A DNA stretch of 62,978 nucleotides, taken from positions 1 through 62,978 of the forward strand of contig JAJRRL010000039.1 in NCBI GenBank assembly GCA_024279495.1. Direction: 5' to 3'. Every line of letters starts with the position of its first letter. Within the stretch, counting starts at the first letter, position 1. Source of the DNA: Gammaproteobacteria bacterium (GTDB lineage Bacteria > Pseudomonadota > Gammaproteobacteria > JAJRRL01). A model generated the notes under the pieces. It worked only from the letters and a program-made list of their open reading frames with translations. It did no database searches and was not told the DNA's origin. The translations under genes and the position numbers were made by a program. Shown piece after piece: positions 16,810 to 26,442 of this stretch.

Positions 16810-17430
16810 TTATTCAGCAGTTTCTTCACCATTCGAATCAGCTTTTGCATCGGCTTTTGCATCAGCTTTTGCATCGGCAGAGGCTTGAGCCTCTTTAAGA
16901 GCCTTGGCTTTTTCAGCCTTAGCTAAAATAGCTTTGCTTGGAGAAAGTAACATATTGAGCTGCCGGCCTTCCATGCGTGGTGGGTTATCCACAACAGAAT
17001 CGTCTGCCAGGTCTTCTCTAACTTTAGTGAGAAGAACCATGCCAAGCTCTCGATGCTGCATTTCACGACCTCGGAAACGAACAGTCACTTTTACTTTATC
17101 GCCACGAGCCAAAAACTCAATGATTTTCCTCATCTTAGTACGATAATCACCCTCGCCAGTATTGTAGCGAAATGGCATGCCCTTCACTTGCGTGCGACGA
17201 GAATGTGAACCCCTCTGACGCTTCTTCATGGCATACAACTGCTTACCATGATCCATGATCCGGCAAACAGGGGGACGCGCATTAGGATCAATTTCAACCA
17301 AGTCGAGACGCCGCTCTTCTGCCATACGCAAGGCTTGAGCTGTGTCTACAATACCAACTTGGCTACCATTTTCGTCTATTAACCGAACTTTTGGGACCTT
17401 GATCCGCTTATTTATTCTTGCGCCTTTAAT
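16810..17430 (-). CDS. infC: Translation initiation factor IF-3 with AUU start
   Basis: IF-3 binds the 30S subunit, keeps it apart from 50S and rejects wrong start codons. The gene starts at ATT (17430), not at the ATG 17331: the codons ATT AAA GGC with GGAG eight bases upstream match the AUU start that lets IF-3 repress its own synthesis in E. coli. The N-domain begins KGARINKRIKVPKVRLIDENG, and the C-domain carries the RNA-binding strands (RGREMQHRELG). The 206-aa protein is ~25 residues longer than usual because of a low-complexity tail with ADAK repeats, encoded by a 12-bp tandem repeat at about 16843-16880. The start lies four bases after the thrS stop. Confidence 0.95.
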   Translation of the reverse strand: MKGARINKRIKVPKVRLIDENGSQVGIVDTAQALRMAEERRLDLVEIDPNARPPVCRIMDHGKQLYAMKKRQRGSHSRRTQVKGMPFRYNTGEGDYRTKMRKIIEFLARGDKVKVTVRFRGREMQHRELGMVLLTKVREDLADDSVVDNPPRMEGRQLNMLLSPSKAILAKAEKAKALKEAQASADAKADAKADAKADSNGEETAE

Positions 17431-17434
17431 CGCC

Positions 17435-19360
17435 CTAACTCCACTCTATTGATTGGCCTTGAATAGCCAAAGTAACAATATACTCAACAAAATCTGTCAA
17501 ATCCAACACTTTCTGGTCTTTTCCATCACGCTCACGCACAGCCACTTGCCGAGAGGAGACTTCTTTAGCCCCACAAATCAGCTGAAACGACACACGAGCG
17601 ATTGTGTGCTCACGAATCTTATAGCCTATCTTCTCATTTCTCAAGTCGGTTTTAACCCGTATGCCCTGCGCACTCAACATATTGGAAACTTCTTGAACAT
17701 AATCGGCCTGTTCATCGGTGATATTCATCACCACAACTTGAATCGGGGCCAACCACACAGGCAGCCAACCTGCTGTTTCTTCAAGTAAAATTGCTAAAAA
17801 TCGTTCGATGGAACCAAATACAGCTCTATGTAACATCACTGGCGTTTGTTTTTGCCCTGATTCGTCAATATAAGTAGCCCCTAATCGACCCGGCATCGAA
17901 AAATCAACCTGAATAGTCCCGCATTGCCAAATTCGTCCCAAACAATCTCTCAGGGAGAACTCCACTTTAGGGCCATAAAACGCACCTTCACCTGGCAAAA
18001 TATCCCACTCAACCCCAGCTTGGTCTAGAGCATCGCTCAAGGCCTTCTCTGATTGATCCCAGGTAGCATCATCACCAATACGCTTTTCAGGGCGTGTTGA
18101 TAGCTTGTAAAGAATATCGGCAAAACCAAGGTGCTGATACACACCCTGAAGAAGACGTGTAAATGAGAGCACTTCTTCAAGCAGCTGCTCTTCACGACAA
18201 AATATATGGGCGTCATCTTGAGTAAAAGCACGAAGACGAAGCAGGCCATTTAGGGTGCCTGATGGCTCATTACGGGAACAAGAACCAAATTCAGCCAAAC
18301 GCAAAGGCAAATCACGATAGCTTTTCATGCCTTGCTTAAATATTTGCACATGACAAGGACAGTTCATGGGTTTAAGCACTAACTGCTTGCTATCATCGGT
18401 GGACCCTTGAGCCAAAGAAAACATATCATCACCGAATTTCTCACGATGACCCGATTTCACCCAGAGCTGCTCATTAGCAAGTGTTGGTGTATTTACTTCT
18501 TGGTAATCCTGCTGATCAAGCTGAGCACGCATGAAATCACGCATTGCTTTATTAATCGTCCAGCCATTAGGATGCCAAAAAACCATACCATCTTCTAAAT
18601 GGAACAAATCCATTTTCTGTGCAAGCACCCGATGATCTCGCTTTTTAGCTTCTTCTAAGCGAAACAGATACTGTTTAAGCGCCGCTTTATCGCCCCAAGC
18701 AGTACCGTAAATCCGTTGTAGCATTTCATTGTTGCTATCGCCTCGCCAATAAGCCCCTGCAAGCTTAGTCAGTTTAAACGCCTTAAGCTGGCCTGTTTTG
18801 GCCACATGAGGACCTCGGCATAAATCCACAAACTCACCTTGCTGGTACAAGCTCAAGGTGGCTGACGCATCAATGGATTCAATGATGCTCACTTTATAGT
18901 GTTCACCTTTTTCTTTAAACAAAGCAACAGCCTCATCACGAGACACTTCACGGCGTTCAACAGAGAGGTTTTCTTTAACAATACGCTTCATCTCCGCCTC
19001 GATGGCTTCTAGATCGGCTGGCGTGAAACTTTTTTCGTAAGAGAAATCGTAGTAAAAACCATTCTCAATCACGGGACCTATGGTCACTTGCGCTGTAGGG
19101 TAAAGTCGCTGAACTGCTTGTGCCATTAAGTGAGCTGTGGAGTGACGAATCACCTCCAATGAGCGCTCATCATCCGGCAATATAAATTGGATCGAGGCAT
19201 CAGCCGTGATGAGATGAGACATATCCACCAAATCATCACCCACTAAAGCCGCCACTGAACGCCTGGCCAAGGATGAAGAGATGGTCTCAGCAACAGAAAA
19301 GGCCGTGACAGAATCGGGGAAAGAAGCAGTGTTCTGATCTGGAAAGGTGATAACGGGCAT
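17435..19360 (-). CDS. thrS: Threonine-tRNA ligase
   Basis: ThrS charges tRNA-Thr and edits mischarged serine. The 641-aa length is typical. It has an N-terminal TGS domain (~1-62), the SAD editing domain with H73 and H77 in HSTAHLMAQAV, and the class II core with motif 1, KPMNCPCHVQIF (zinc cysteine) and motif 2 (LRLAEFGSCSRNEPSGTLNGL, split across two strands). The C-terminal domain binds the anticodon. AGGG lies seven bases before ATG 19360. It is the first protein gene of the operon that continues through infC to the MerR gene. tRNA-Val lies immediately upstream. Confidence 0.97.
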   Translation of the reverse strand: MPVITFPDQNTASFPDSVTAFSVAETISSSLARRSVAALVGDDLVDMSHLITADASIQFILPDDERSLEVIRHSTAHLMAQAVQRLYPTAQVTIGPVIENGFYYDFSYEKSFTPADLEAIEAEMKRIVKENLSVERREVSRDEAVALFKEKGEHYKVSIIESIDASATLSLYQQGEFVDLCRGPHVAKTGQLKAFKLTKLAGAYWRGDSNNEMLQRIYGTAWGDKAALKQYLFRLEEAKKRDHRVLAQKMDLFHLEDGMVFWHPNGWTINKAMRDFMRAQLDQQDYQEVNTPTLANEQLWVKSGHREKFGDDMFSLAQGSTDDSKQLVLKPMNCPCHVQIFKQGMKSYRDLPLRLAEFGSCSRNEPSGTLNGLLRLRAFTQDDAHIFCREEQLLEEVLSFTRLLQGVYQHLGFADILYKLSTRPEKRIGDDATWDQSEKALSDALDQAGVEWDILPGEGAFYGPKVEFSLRDCLGRIWQCGTIQVDFSMPGRLGATYIDESGQKQTPVMLHRAVFGSIERFLAILLEETAGWLPVWLAPIQVVVMNITDEQADYVQEVSNMLSAQGIRVKTDLRNEKIGYKIREHTIARVSFQLICGAKEVSSRQVAVRERDGKDQKVLDLTDFVEYIVTLAIQGQSIEWS

Positions 19361-19379
19361 GACAAATCCCTTTAAAGCT

Positions 19380-19454
19380 TGGTAGGCACGAGTGGAATTG
19401 AACCACCGACCCTCACCATGTCAAGGTGATGCTCTACCACTGAGCTACGCGCCT
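19380..19454 (-). tRNA. tRNA-Val (GAC)
   Basis: On the minus strand a complete 75-nt cloverleaf is visible. Acceptor AGGCGCG pairs with CGTGCCT, the D arm is GCTCAGTGGTAGAGC, the anticodon loop is CTTGACAT with anticodon GAC, and the T loop is TTCAATT. Discriminator A and an encoded CCA follow. It ends 20 bp before thrS, so it may be processed from a shared transcript. Confidence 0.96.
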
Positions 19455-19464
19455 AAAGTGAGGA

Positions 19465-19493
19465 AGGCTAACATCGGATGTTCTGCAAATCAA
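19465..19493 (-). promoter_or_regulatory. Possible promoter for tRNA-Val/thrS
   Basis: On the minus strand -35 TTGATT (19488-19493) and -10 TAGCCT (19465-19470) are 17 bp apart and 10 bp before the tRNA. Confidence 0.4.
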
Positions 19494-19623
19494 CCCTCCT
19501 TGAGGCCGAAACGGTTTCTTTTTTGTGGTTTTATGGCTCACTACATTGGCCACTCCGAGGGACGGTGTCCCTCTATCGCTGCGCGATGCGGTGGCCCTTC
19601 CTGGCGCAGCTTAGGAGTCAAGC

Positions 19624-22600
19624 TCAAGAAGCTTGCGCCTGAGGCCCATCCTCTTCACTCGGCGGAATCATAATCTTTTCAATCTTAGCTTCGTTGTAAT
19701 ACTGAAGAATATGCAAGTGCTCATGCTTTCCTTCAGTCTTGAATAAAGACCTAAATGCCAGAATGCTTTCAACTGTAAAAGCCTGGCCATAAGTCAAATA
19801 AAGCTCTGCAATCATTCGATCAATCTGCGTATCCGTGACATTAGTCGAACGTAGCAACTCTTTTTGCTCATCACTCAAATCATCCAAATCACAGTCATCG
19901 AAATACAGTAGCACTGCTTCTTTCAAAGCTTCCGAATTCTTTTCCTCAAAGCATTTAACAAAATGCTGCCTAATGCACTTTTTAAACTCCTCCTCCAGCG
20001 AGATGGTTTTCTCAGGCATAACACAGATCGGATGCTCCATCCTAAGCGCTAAATATTTGTGACATTGAAACAATTGACGCCAAACCCCAGCCAAACAACT
20101 GGGTCGATCGCCCTCTTCCACAAAGTGATGCAATACTTGCACTGTTTTGCCATTCACTTCCTTTAAAATATGTCGATCTTTGTTGTGAGCTCGATTAGTT
20201 TCATACAAACAATCAGCCACTGCATTTAAAAACTCCTCTTTCAATGCTGGGCGCCCCTTCTGAAAAGCTTCATCAGTCATCATCAAATAAAGAAGAGCTA
20301 TATGTCTCTTTTCGCACTCATACTCTGCGGCAATAGCATCCCCGTTAAAAGCATGACGAGCATGCGGCGCACTAGGATCAATAAAGGGATTTGGTGATAA
20401 CAAATAACGGTAGGCTGAGTGGTCTGGATGCTTGTGGTAAGCAATCAAAGCTTGCTTTCTTTTTTCGTCTTTCAGTTTAAGTGCCTCAAACTCTGCGTAA
20501 GTAAGAGGCAGTGAATGGCCATCTGCATCTAGAGCCGGATCCTTCTTGTATAATGCAATCATCTCCCTGTGAAGCTCATGAATAAGAGAATCGACACCTC
20601 TGTCGTTTAATTCCCTTTCGTATTCGTTATCAAGCCTCCCTTGAAGCACCAGTTCATCTTTCGTCGGGGGAGTCACAGAGCTGTCAGGATTATTTGTAAG
20701 GGCACGTATGGTAGAGCGCTCTTCTTCAGTCAAACCCTCGCGAAGGCCACGAACTGGGTTCTCTGCCATTTTTACGACTAAAGTACGTACTGATGAAACA
20801 GTTAACAAGGCATCTCTGGCATGCTTATTACCAAGGTCATTAGCCAAATACAGCAGATGATTGTATCGCTGGGCCTTATTCAATGGCTGATAAAGTCTTT
20901 TAGAAACAGAGGGAATACTGATTAAAAATGTGATGGCTTCTATGTCTTCAGGATCATTCAGTTTAATCAAATACCCCAATGTGGCCACACACAATCGAGC
21001 CTCTTTTTCAGAAACGTCAAACTCTTCTGGCTTATCTAAAAAATCTCTCGAATCACGCAGACCCTGTATTTTCTTATTTGCACAACGACCCACAGTATCA
21101 TCACGCTCAGTCGAATGGGCGGCAGCAAGAATGTAAAAATCCTCATGAGAAAGTAAAAAGCGCCTAGCTTCCTCATCAAAGCACTGAAAATCGCTCACGA
21201 AACGATCCAGTATGGCATAGCTAGTATCATCATCGAACGAATCCAAACTAGCCAATAAGCCCTTTAAGAAGCTCATGCCTGCACGAGAAGATGAAGCGAT
21301 TGTTTTAGCCAAATTATAACACTCATCATGCCTAGACTCTCGCCACTCTTTACAGATTTTAACAAAATGATCCGCTGTTAGTTTTTTAAAAACATGGCAA
21401 AAGAAACCCGAATCACCAGCTTTAACTGCCGACTTTAGTGCACCAGCTAAGTATTGAGTTAGGTACTCATTAGAAAACACCTCTGTAAATTCAAATTCTT
21501 TAATGCCATCAAAATACTTTACTGCATCATCACGGTCTCTTCTAACAAGCAAACACCAACAACGAAGCAAGCGGTAATCAATACTCATTTTTGACTTACA
21601 GCCCCGATTAAATTCATGATCTAAAGCCTTAAGACAACCATGCCGAGCTGTCATTACGATATTATCGCTATTTCTTTTCTGCTGAGTGAATTTTCCTTCA
21701 TCCCAAGAAAAAGTTCTTAAAACATGACCCTGAAGCTTAGCAGGACATTCTCTAGCCTTTTTCATAATATAATCAATCAGCTTGAAATTTTCCCGTAACA
21801 GCGCTTCTCTGTAGACAATATCTATCGGCCAATCTTTGTAGGTACACTGACCAGCACCCAAATACATCGTATCCGGCTTTTCAAACAAAATACTGTCTAA
21901 ATAATCTGGTGAGATATCATTAATGCTTTTGATAAACGCTAAGTAGTTATCGTCATATCGCCATTTAAGAATCCAATCAATACGCGGCAATGTCAAGGAA
22001 GCAAGATCACCACCAACGAGTGTTCTTACGTTTTTGTTTAGATGAATTAACATATTGAAACGATCTTTAACGGGCAAGAAGCAACTATACATTTCTTTAT
22101 AAATCGCTTGAATATCTACCAACTCCGGATTAAACCCAGCCGTCTCCATGCCTTTCATTTCTTCGAAAAGACCCATATAGGCCAGCTGTCTATAACGCTG
22201 TGATGGCTCTATTATTGCATTTTTCATCCACGGCTTAACCCATTGATGGGCTTTAGCGCAGATTTCTTTTGAATAAGCTCCAAAAACTTCTTCAACATGC
22301 CTAAAAAATAGGCCTCGCCTTGCATCACCCACGTGGTCTCCTAGCGTTCTTCCATTCTTAATAAGATAGGCGACTGCTTGTTTAATCGATTTTTCATGTG
22401 CCTTTTCATAATCTCTTAGAGAATTAGGATGATCACAGTCAAGCACTAATGATTGATAGGCATTGATAACATGTCTCGTGGTAAATACCTTTCTCTTTTC
22501 CATGCAAGATCCAATACAATCTGCCATGCCAATATTGTTTTCTTTGACCGCTTGATGATAGAGGGTGTTGCGATAATGAGGGAAAGCATCAGTAGAAAGA

Positions 22601-23850
22601 AATGCGCTGATTGTTTGATCCTCCTTAGGAGTTGCATACTTGCTCGCCAGCTGATCAACACGCTCAAAAACCGCTGGCTGGCGACTCTCATAGGCTGACA
22701 CATAGACACCTTTAAATGGGCAGTCATTAGCTCTTTCCATCTCTTTTTTCAAAATAGAAGACATCACACTCTCACCAGCCAGCGACTCAAAATGCTGCAT
22801 CAAAGAAAGCTTTCCTGTGCGAATCAGCCCCTCGTAAACCCGCTCCCCTTCCGTTGCGAAGAAAGCATGGAGCTTTTCCGAGTGTTTTTCTTCATAGCCA
22901 GACAACTGCTTCTCATCACCATTTTCCCATGCTTCACAATATGCTTTCAGGAAAGACTCAATAGGCGATGAGCTAGCCTTTTCGTCAAGCTCTCCCGAAG
23001 CATCAATAGCAGCATTTTCAGCATCAATAGTGGCAATGGTTTGTTTCATAACCAAAGCACTTGCTTCAGACTTAAGTTCTTCTGTAATATGGTCCCCGTA
23101 CTCCCGCGCTAAGTATTTCAACGAGAGACGCTGCCCTTTCAGGGCTGCTTCTACATAAACTTCTTTGGCTGTATCAACATCCAAAGAATCCTGCCCTTGA
23201 TTCAATAGCTCCTTGGTCCGGTTCATTCTAGGTCGCTGATACCCATAAATGGCACCTACAGTAATACCAGCTACAACAAGCGTAATTAGCAAAGCAACAA
23301 TCACAACACTAGCTGGGCTACCAATGCCACCCATAGCATGACTTAAAACAGAAGATAGCTCGCCGGATTTAATAAGCGCGAGAGCTAAAGCCGAACCTGA
23401 AAGGGATAACAAAAAAACTAAACTTCCGCTGCCTACTAAAAAGTAGTTCATTCGACGCTGAATCTTCTTAAGTTGATCCCTCAACACAGCATCCATTAAA
23501 TTGTGTGGGGCTTGTGAATCAAATCTAAGCGGAACATCATTCAATGACGCCATGGCATTTAAGCATGTTTCTACTTGATTTAAATATCGGACACGTTGAG
23601 CCCACTCGGATTGAGAAGCAAGCGTTACAAAATGCGCTACTCGTGACGATGCTCTTCTCAGCTCTTCTTTTTGTTCACTTAACCAGGTATCTGTCGCCCC
23701 CAGCAAAACAGGCTCATCAACGAGGTACCCTTTAAATGTTACCGCAGGTGACAATGACCCAAGCAAGGAAGCCTGAGATGCACGAGAGCTCGTATCTGAT
23801 GCAACCAATGGCAAAATAAAATCTTCGAATCTTAATACTGATCGTGACAA
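19624..23850 (-). CDS. Unrecognised 1408-aa membrane-anchored protein
   Basis: This is the largest gene here, and I recognise no family. Residues 1-134 are soluble. Two strongly hydrophobic segments follow, at ~135-160 and ~180-204, joined by a short loop: a transmembrane hairpin. Beyond residue 205 come ~1200 charged residues that read as consecutive helices, like an alpha-solenoid. The C-terminus is acidic (PPSEEDGPQAQAS). The start is TTG 23850, with GAGG seven bases upstream, and a promoter with a perfect TTGACA box precedes it. It stands alone. Size, an N-terminal membrane hairpin and an acidic C-terminus would suit an effector acting on host membranes, but this is conjecture. Confidence 0.75.
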   Translation of the reverse strand: MSRSVLRFEDFILPLVASDTSSRASQASLLGSLSPAVTFKGYLVDEPVLLGATDTWLSEQKEELRRASSRVAHFVTLASQSEWAQRVRYLNQVETCLNAMASLNDVPLRFDSQAPHNLMDAVLRDQLKKIQRRMNYFLVGSGSLVFLLSLSGSALALALIKSGELSSVLSHAMGGIGSPASVVIVALLITLVVAGITVGAIYGYQRPRMNRTKELLNQGQDSLDVDTAKEVYVEAALKGQRLSLKYLAREYGDHITEELKSEASALVMKQTIATIDAENAAIDASGELDEKASSSPIESFLKAYCEAWENGDEKQLSGYEEKHSEKLHAFFATEGERVYEGLIRTGKLSLMQHFESLAGESVMSSILKKEMERANDCPFKGVYVSAYESRQPAVFERVDQLASKYATPKEDQTISAFLSTDAFPHYRNTLYHQAVKENNIGMADCIGSCMEKRKVFTTRHVINAYQSLVLDCDHPNSLRDYEKAHEKSIKQAVAYLIKNGRTLGDHVGDARRGLFFRHVEEVFGAYSKEICAKAHQWVKPWMKNAIIEPSQRYRQLAYMGLFEEMKGMETAGFNPELVDIQAIYKEMYSCFLPVKDRFNMLIHLNKNVRTLVGGDLASLTLPRIDWILKWRYDDNYLAFIKSINDISPDYLDSILFEKPDTMYLGAGQCTYKDWPIDIVYREALLRENFKLIDYIMKKARECPAKLQGHVLRTFSWDEGKFTQQKRNSDNIVMTARHGCLKALDHEFNRGCKSKMSIDYRLLRCWCLLVRRDRDDAVKYFDGIKEFEFTEVFSNEYLTQYLAGALKSAVKAGDSGFFCHVFKKLTADHFVKICKEWRESRHDECYNLAKTIASSSRAGMSFLKGLLASLDSFDDDTSYAILDRFVSDFQCFDEEARRFLLSHEDFYILAAAHSTERDDTVGRCANKKIQGLRDSRDFLDKPEEFDVSEKEARLCVATLGYLIKLNDPEDIEAITFLISIPSVSKRLYQPLNKAQRYNHLLYLANDLGNKHARDALLTVSSVRTLVVKMAENPVRGLREGLTEEERSTIRALTNNPDSSVTPPTKDELVLQGRLDNEYERELNDRGVDSLIHELHREMIALYKKDPALDADGHSLPLTYAEFEALKLKDEKRKQALIAYHKHPDHSAYRYLLSPNPFIDPSAPHARHAFNGDAIAAEYECEKRHIALLYLMMTDEAFQKGRPALKEEFLNAVADCLYETNRAHNKDRHILKEVNGKTVQVLHHFVEEGDRPSCLAGVWRQLFQCHKYLALRMEHPICVMPEKTISLEEEFKKCIRQHFVKCFEEKNSEALKEAVLLYFDDCDLDDLSDEQKELLRSTNVTDTQIDRMIAELYLTYGQAFTVESILAFRSLFKTEGKHEHLHILQYYNEAKIEKIMIPPSEEDGPQAQAS

Positions 23851-23894
23851 AAGGACGCCTCTTTATGGTATGTTTAAAAGCTATTCAAACCTTT

Positions 23895-23923
23895 ACTATT
23901 GCCTAAAAAAAGATCAATGTCAA
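23895..23923 (-). promoter_or_regulatory. Promoter of the 1408-aa gene
   Basis: On the minus strand a perfect -35 TTGACA (23918-23923) is 17 bp from -10 AATAGT (23895-23900), about 45 bp before the TTG start. Confidence 0.6.
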
Positions 23924-24004
23924 GATTCCCTTTCTCTTGCCCGTCAATACAAGACGCAGGAAAAAAAGAGATATCCTGTTGATTTATCATTGCTTTTTAT
24001 ATCT

Positions 24005-25063
24005 TCACTGTGTTTTCTTAGAAAAATCATAGCTTCGGCAAAGCTGACTCAACACAGGCGCAATCACTGAATAATCGTAGACGGACAAAACCCTTTGGTA
24101 AGCTGCGCGCGTTGCAGCCTCTGTGGAAAGAGGCTCGCTGAGTATGCTTGAAATGGCCGCAACAAAAGCCTCTGGATCCTTTTTTGGAACCAAGTGGCCT
24201 ACTTCATAGCTATTAATAATCTCAGAAGGGCCGCCGCAGTCTGTTGCCACCACAGGCACTGAACGAGCCATGGCTTCCAGCAAAGAAATATTGAAAGTTT
24301 CTGAATGAGACGTCACACAATAGACATCTAGGTACTCAAAAAAAGCCTCTTTATCGGTCACCCATCGCAATAGATGTACCTTTTTCGATAAACCTTTTTT
24401 CCAAATTAAATAACTCAACCAAAATCGTCTGTGACCTGAGCCACCAATCACGCACTGACAATCAACACCTGCTTTATTCAAGCGATCACAGACATCGATT
24501 AGTAATTCTAAATTCTTTTTGCGCCTAAAAACAGCCAAAGTTCCCAGCATGATTGACTTACCTGGGGAGCGATACCCCCACTCTTTCCCAGCTCGAATAG
24601 CATTGGGTAAGACGGTCATTGGTACGTTAATGCCCCTTTCCTGCAAATACTCTTTCACTGCCCGAGAGACAGGTAAAATGTAATCGGCATCGCTCATACC
24701 AGTCACATTAAAACCGTGTGCGACTGCAAGCACGGGCACATCTGGACAAGCTGCTTTTATAAGAGGAATATCAATTTGCCTGTGCGAGACAATCACGTTT
24801 GGTGATACTGCCTCAATCGCTCGTCTGAGAGTTCGAATAGCGTGCTTTCTCACCCAACTTAAACGTGAACGATAAAAACGTAATTGTATAAGGCGGCTAG
24901 CTAATAAGGGATCTAGCTTCTGGCACGATGATAATAAGTGAGAACCTCTACGAATAATTGGATACACATCAAACCCCGCTTCAAACAACATTTTGGTATG
25001 ATCCAAAAACGCTTGTTTTGTACCACCCAATCGTTTTCCTGAAATAATAGTGACTATACGCAT
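24005..25063 (-). CDS. GT4-family glycosyltransferase
   Basis: This 352-aa protein is a GT-B fold retaining glycosyltransferase of family 4. The N-domain begins MRIVTIISGKRLGGTKQAF with the acceptor-side glycine loop. The C-domain holds the nucleotide-sugar signature: SETFNISLLEAMARSVPVVA (E-x7-E pattern) and CGGPSEII. No signal peptide is seen; such enzymes act at the cytosolic face of the inner membrane on lipopolysaccharide, capsule or glycolipid. Its start overlaps the end of the amino-acid permease by 10 bp with AAGGGG upstream, so it is translated as part of that operon. Donor and acceptor cannot be told. Confidence 0.85.
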   Translation of the reverse strand: MRIVTIISGKRLGGTKQAFLDHTKMLFEAGFDVYPIIRRGSHLLSSCQKLDPLLASRLIQLRFYRSRLSWVRKHAIRTLRRAIEAVSPNVIVSHRQIDIPLIKAACPDVPVLAVAHGFNVTGMSDADYILPVSRAVKEYLQERGINVPMTVLPNAIRAGKEWGYRSPGKSIMLGTLAVFRRKKNLELLIDVCDRLNKAGVDCQCVIGGSGHRRFWLSYLIWKKGLSKKVHLLRWVTDKEAFFEYLDVYCVTSHSETFNISLLEAMARSVPVVATDCGGPSEIINSYEVGHLVPKKDPEAFVAAISSILSEPLSTEAATRAAYQRVLSVYDYSVIAPVLSQLCRSYDFSKKTQ

Positions 25064-26442
25064 GAAGATCGCCCCTTACATCGCCAACAAGCAAACCAAA
25101 GACCCAGCAAAAACAGCAGACAAACGCCCCCAACTAGCACGCATTCATAACGCCATGGCGAGCTGATATTCAGCTGCGACGGCGGAAGAAAACCAACAGC
25201 GCCAACCAGAAGCGTGGCTGACAAGCCAATGCCTGCAACACACCACATGCCAAATTTTCCACCTGGAATACTAAACGGACGCTCTTTTTCCGCACATCGA
25301 TATCGCAACACAATAGCACTGATAAACAAAAATACGTACACGATCAAAGCCAACTGCGAAGTCATGGCCGATAACAACCAATAACTGCTTTCTACCGACT
25401 GAAACATTAAATACACAGCACTTAACACAGTGACAACCACAGCCTGCAATAGCAGTAAATTGACTGGCGCATCATAACGATTCAAACGCGCTAAAACAGT
25501 TGGCAAAACGCCATCGTCAGCACAGGCAAACAAACACTTGGACGTACCCAACAACCACGCTGATACCGCTGAAAAACCACCAATTAAAATACAAGCGCCA
25601 ACCACCGGAATGAGCCATGGCACGTGCAAGCTATTAAAAAAGACGGCAAACGACTGAATCACACCTTGTGTTAAACTCAACGATTGCTTGGGAATAACCA
25701 AGGCAACGGCCAAAGAGCCCATCACAAGCACTAAAAGCACTCCAAGCACAGTCCAGATTAATGCCCTAGGATAATCACGCGCAGGATTAGCTACTTCCGA
25801 AGCATGTGCCGCCGACATTTCAATTCCCAGCAAGCCAAATAACATACCACTTAACAAAGCCAATTCATGCCAATTAAATCGTGATGGAATCCAGTGCGCC
25901 CAAGACACATGTGATACAACAGAACCACCTTTAAAAAGCCACCAGACAGCCAACAGACACAACACACCCAAAGGTAAAGCAACGCCTAGCAAAGTGCCTA
26001 CCGAACTAATCCACGAAGACACTCGCATTCCAAAACAATTCGCACCGGTAATCAACCAAAAGAAAACAACGACCATGGGTAAAATCACGTAAGGATTATT
26101 GGCGTAGTGAGGCGCCACCAAATAACATAAAGTAGCAGCCAACAAAGACAAAATGGTTGGATACCAAACCACGTTATACAACCATTGCAACCACACCACT
26201 AAAAACCCAACACGCACTCCCAAGGCTTCTCGCACCCACACATACAAACCACCTGTTTTAGGCCATGTTGTGACCAACTCTGCTACCACCAAAGCACAAG
26301 GCAAGAAAAATAAAATGCCTGCTAGCAAATAATAAAAAAGTAATGACGGCCCATATTCAGCTGCAATGGGGAGGGTTCGAACATCAGCAATTGCAATGAT
26401 GTTAATCATTGTTAAAGAAAAAACTCTTAGCACTTTAGCCAT
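25054..26442 (-). CDS. APC-family amino-acid permease
   Basis: A 462-aa inner-membrane protein with about 12 hydrophobic segments spread over the whole length. TM1 begins IIAIADVRTLPIAAEYG, and the conserved early APC segment reads WPKTGGLYVWVREALG. A later segment near residue 210 (GIEMSAAHASEVANPARDYPRAL) is typical of the glutamate:GABA antiporter branch (GadC/YjeM-like). It should import or exchange amino acids. Its ATG overlaps the stop of the TrpR-like gene by 8 bp, and its own stop overlaps the glycosyltransferase, so all three are co-translated. A control link between the regulator and this uptake gene is likely. Confidence 0.9.
   Translation of the reverse strand: MAKVLRVFSLTMINIIAIADVRTLPIAAEYGPSLLFYYLLAGILFFLPCALVVAELVTTWPKTGGLYVWVREALGVRVGFLVVWLQWLYNVVWYPTILSLLAATLCYLVAPHYANNPYVILPMVVVFFWLITGANCFGMRVSSWISSVGTLLGVALPLGVLCLLAVWWLFKGGSVVSHVSWAHWIPSRFNWHELALLSGMLFGLLGIEMSAAHASEVANPARDYPRALIWTVLGVLLVLVMGSLAVALVIPKQSLSLTQGVIQSFAVFFNSLHVPWLIPVVGACILIGGFSAVSAWLLGTSKCLFACADDGVLPTVLARLNRYDAPVNLLLLQAVVVTVLSAVYLMFQSVESSYWLLSAMTSQLALIVYVFLFISAIVLRYRCAEKERPFSIPGGKFGMWCVAGIGLSATLLVGAVGFLPPSQLNISSPWRYECVLVGGVCLLFLLGLWFACWRCKGRSSCV

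Noticed and set aside
16810-17331. infC starting at the first ATG
   Set aside because: That would remove the first 33 residues of the conserved N-domain and has no ribosome-binding site; the ATT start at 17430 fits both.
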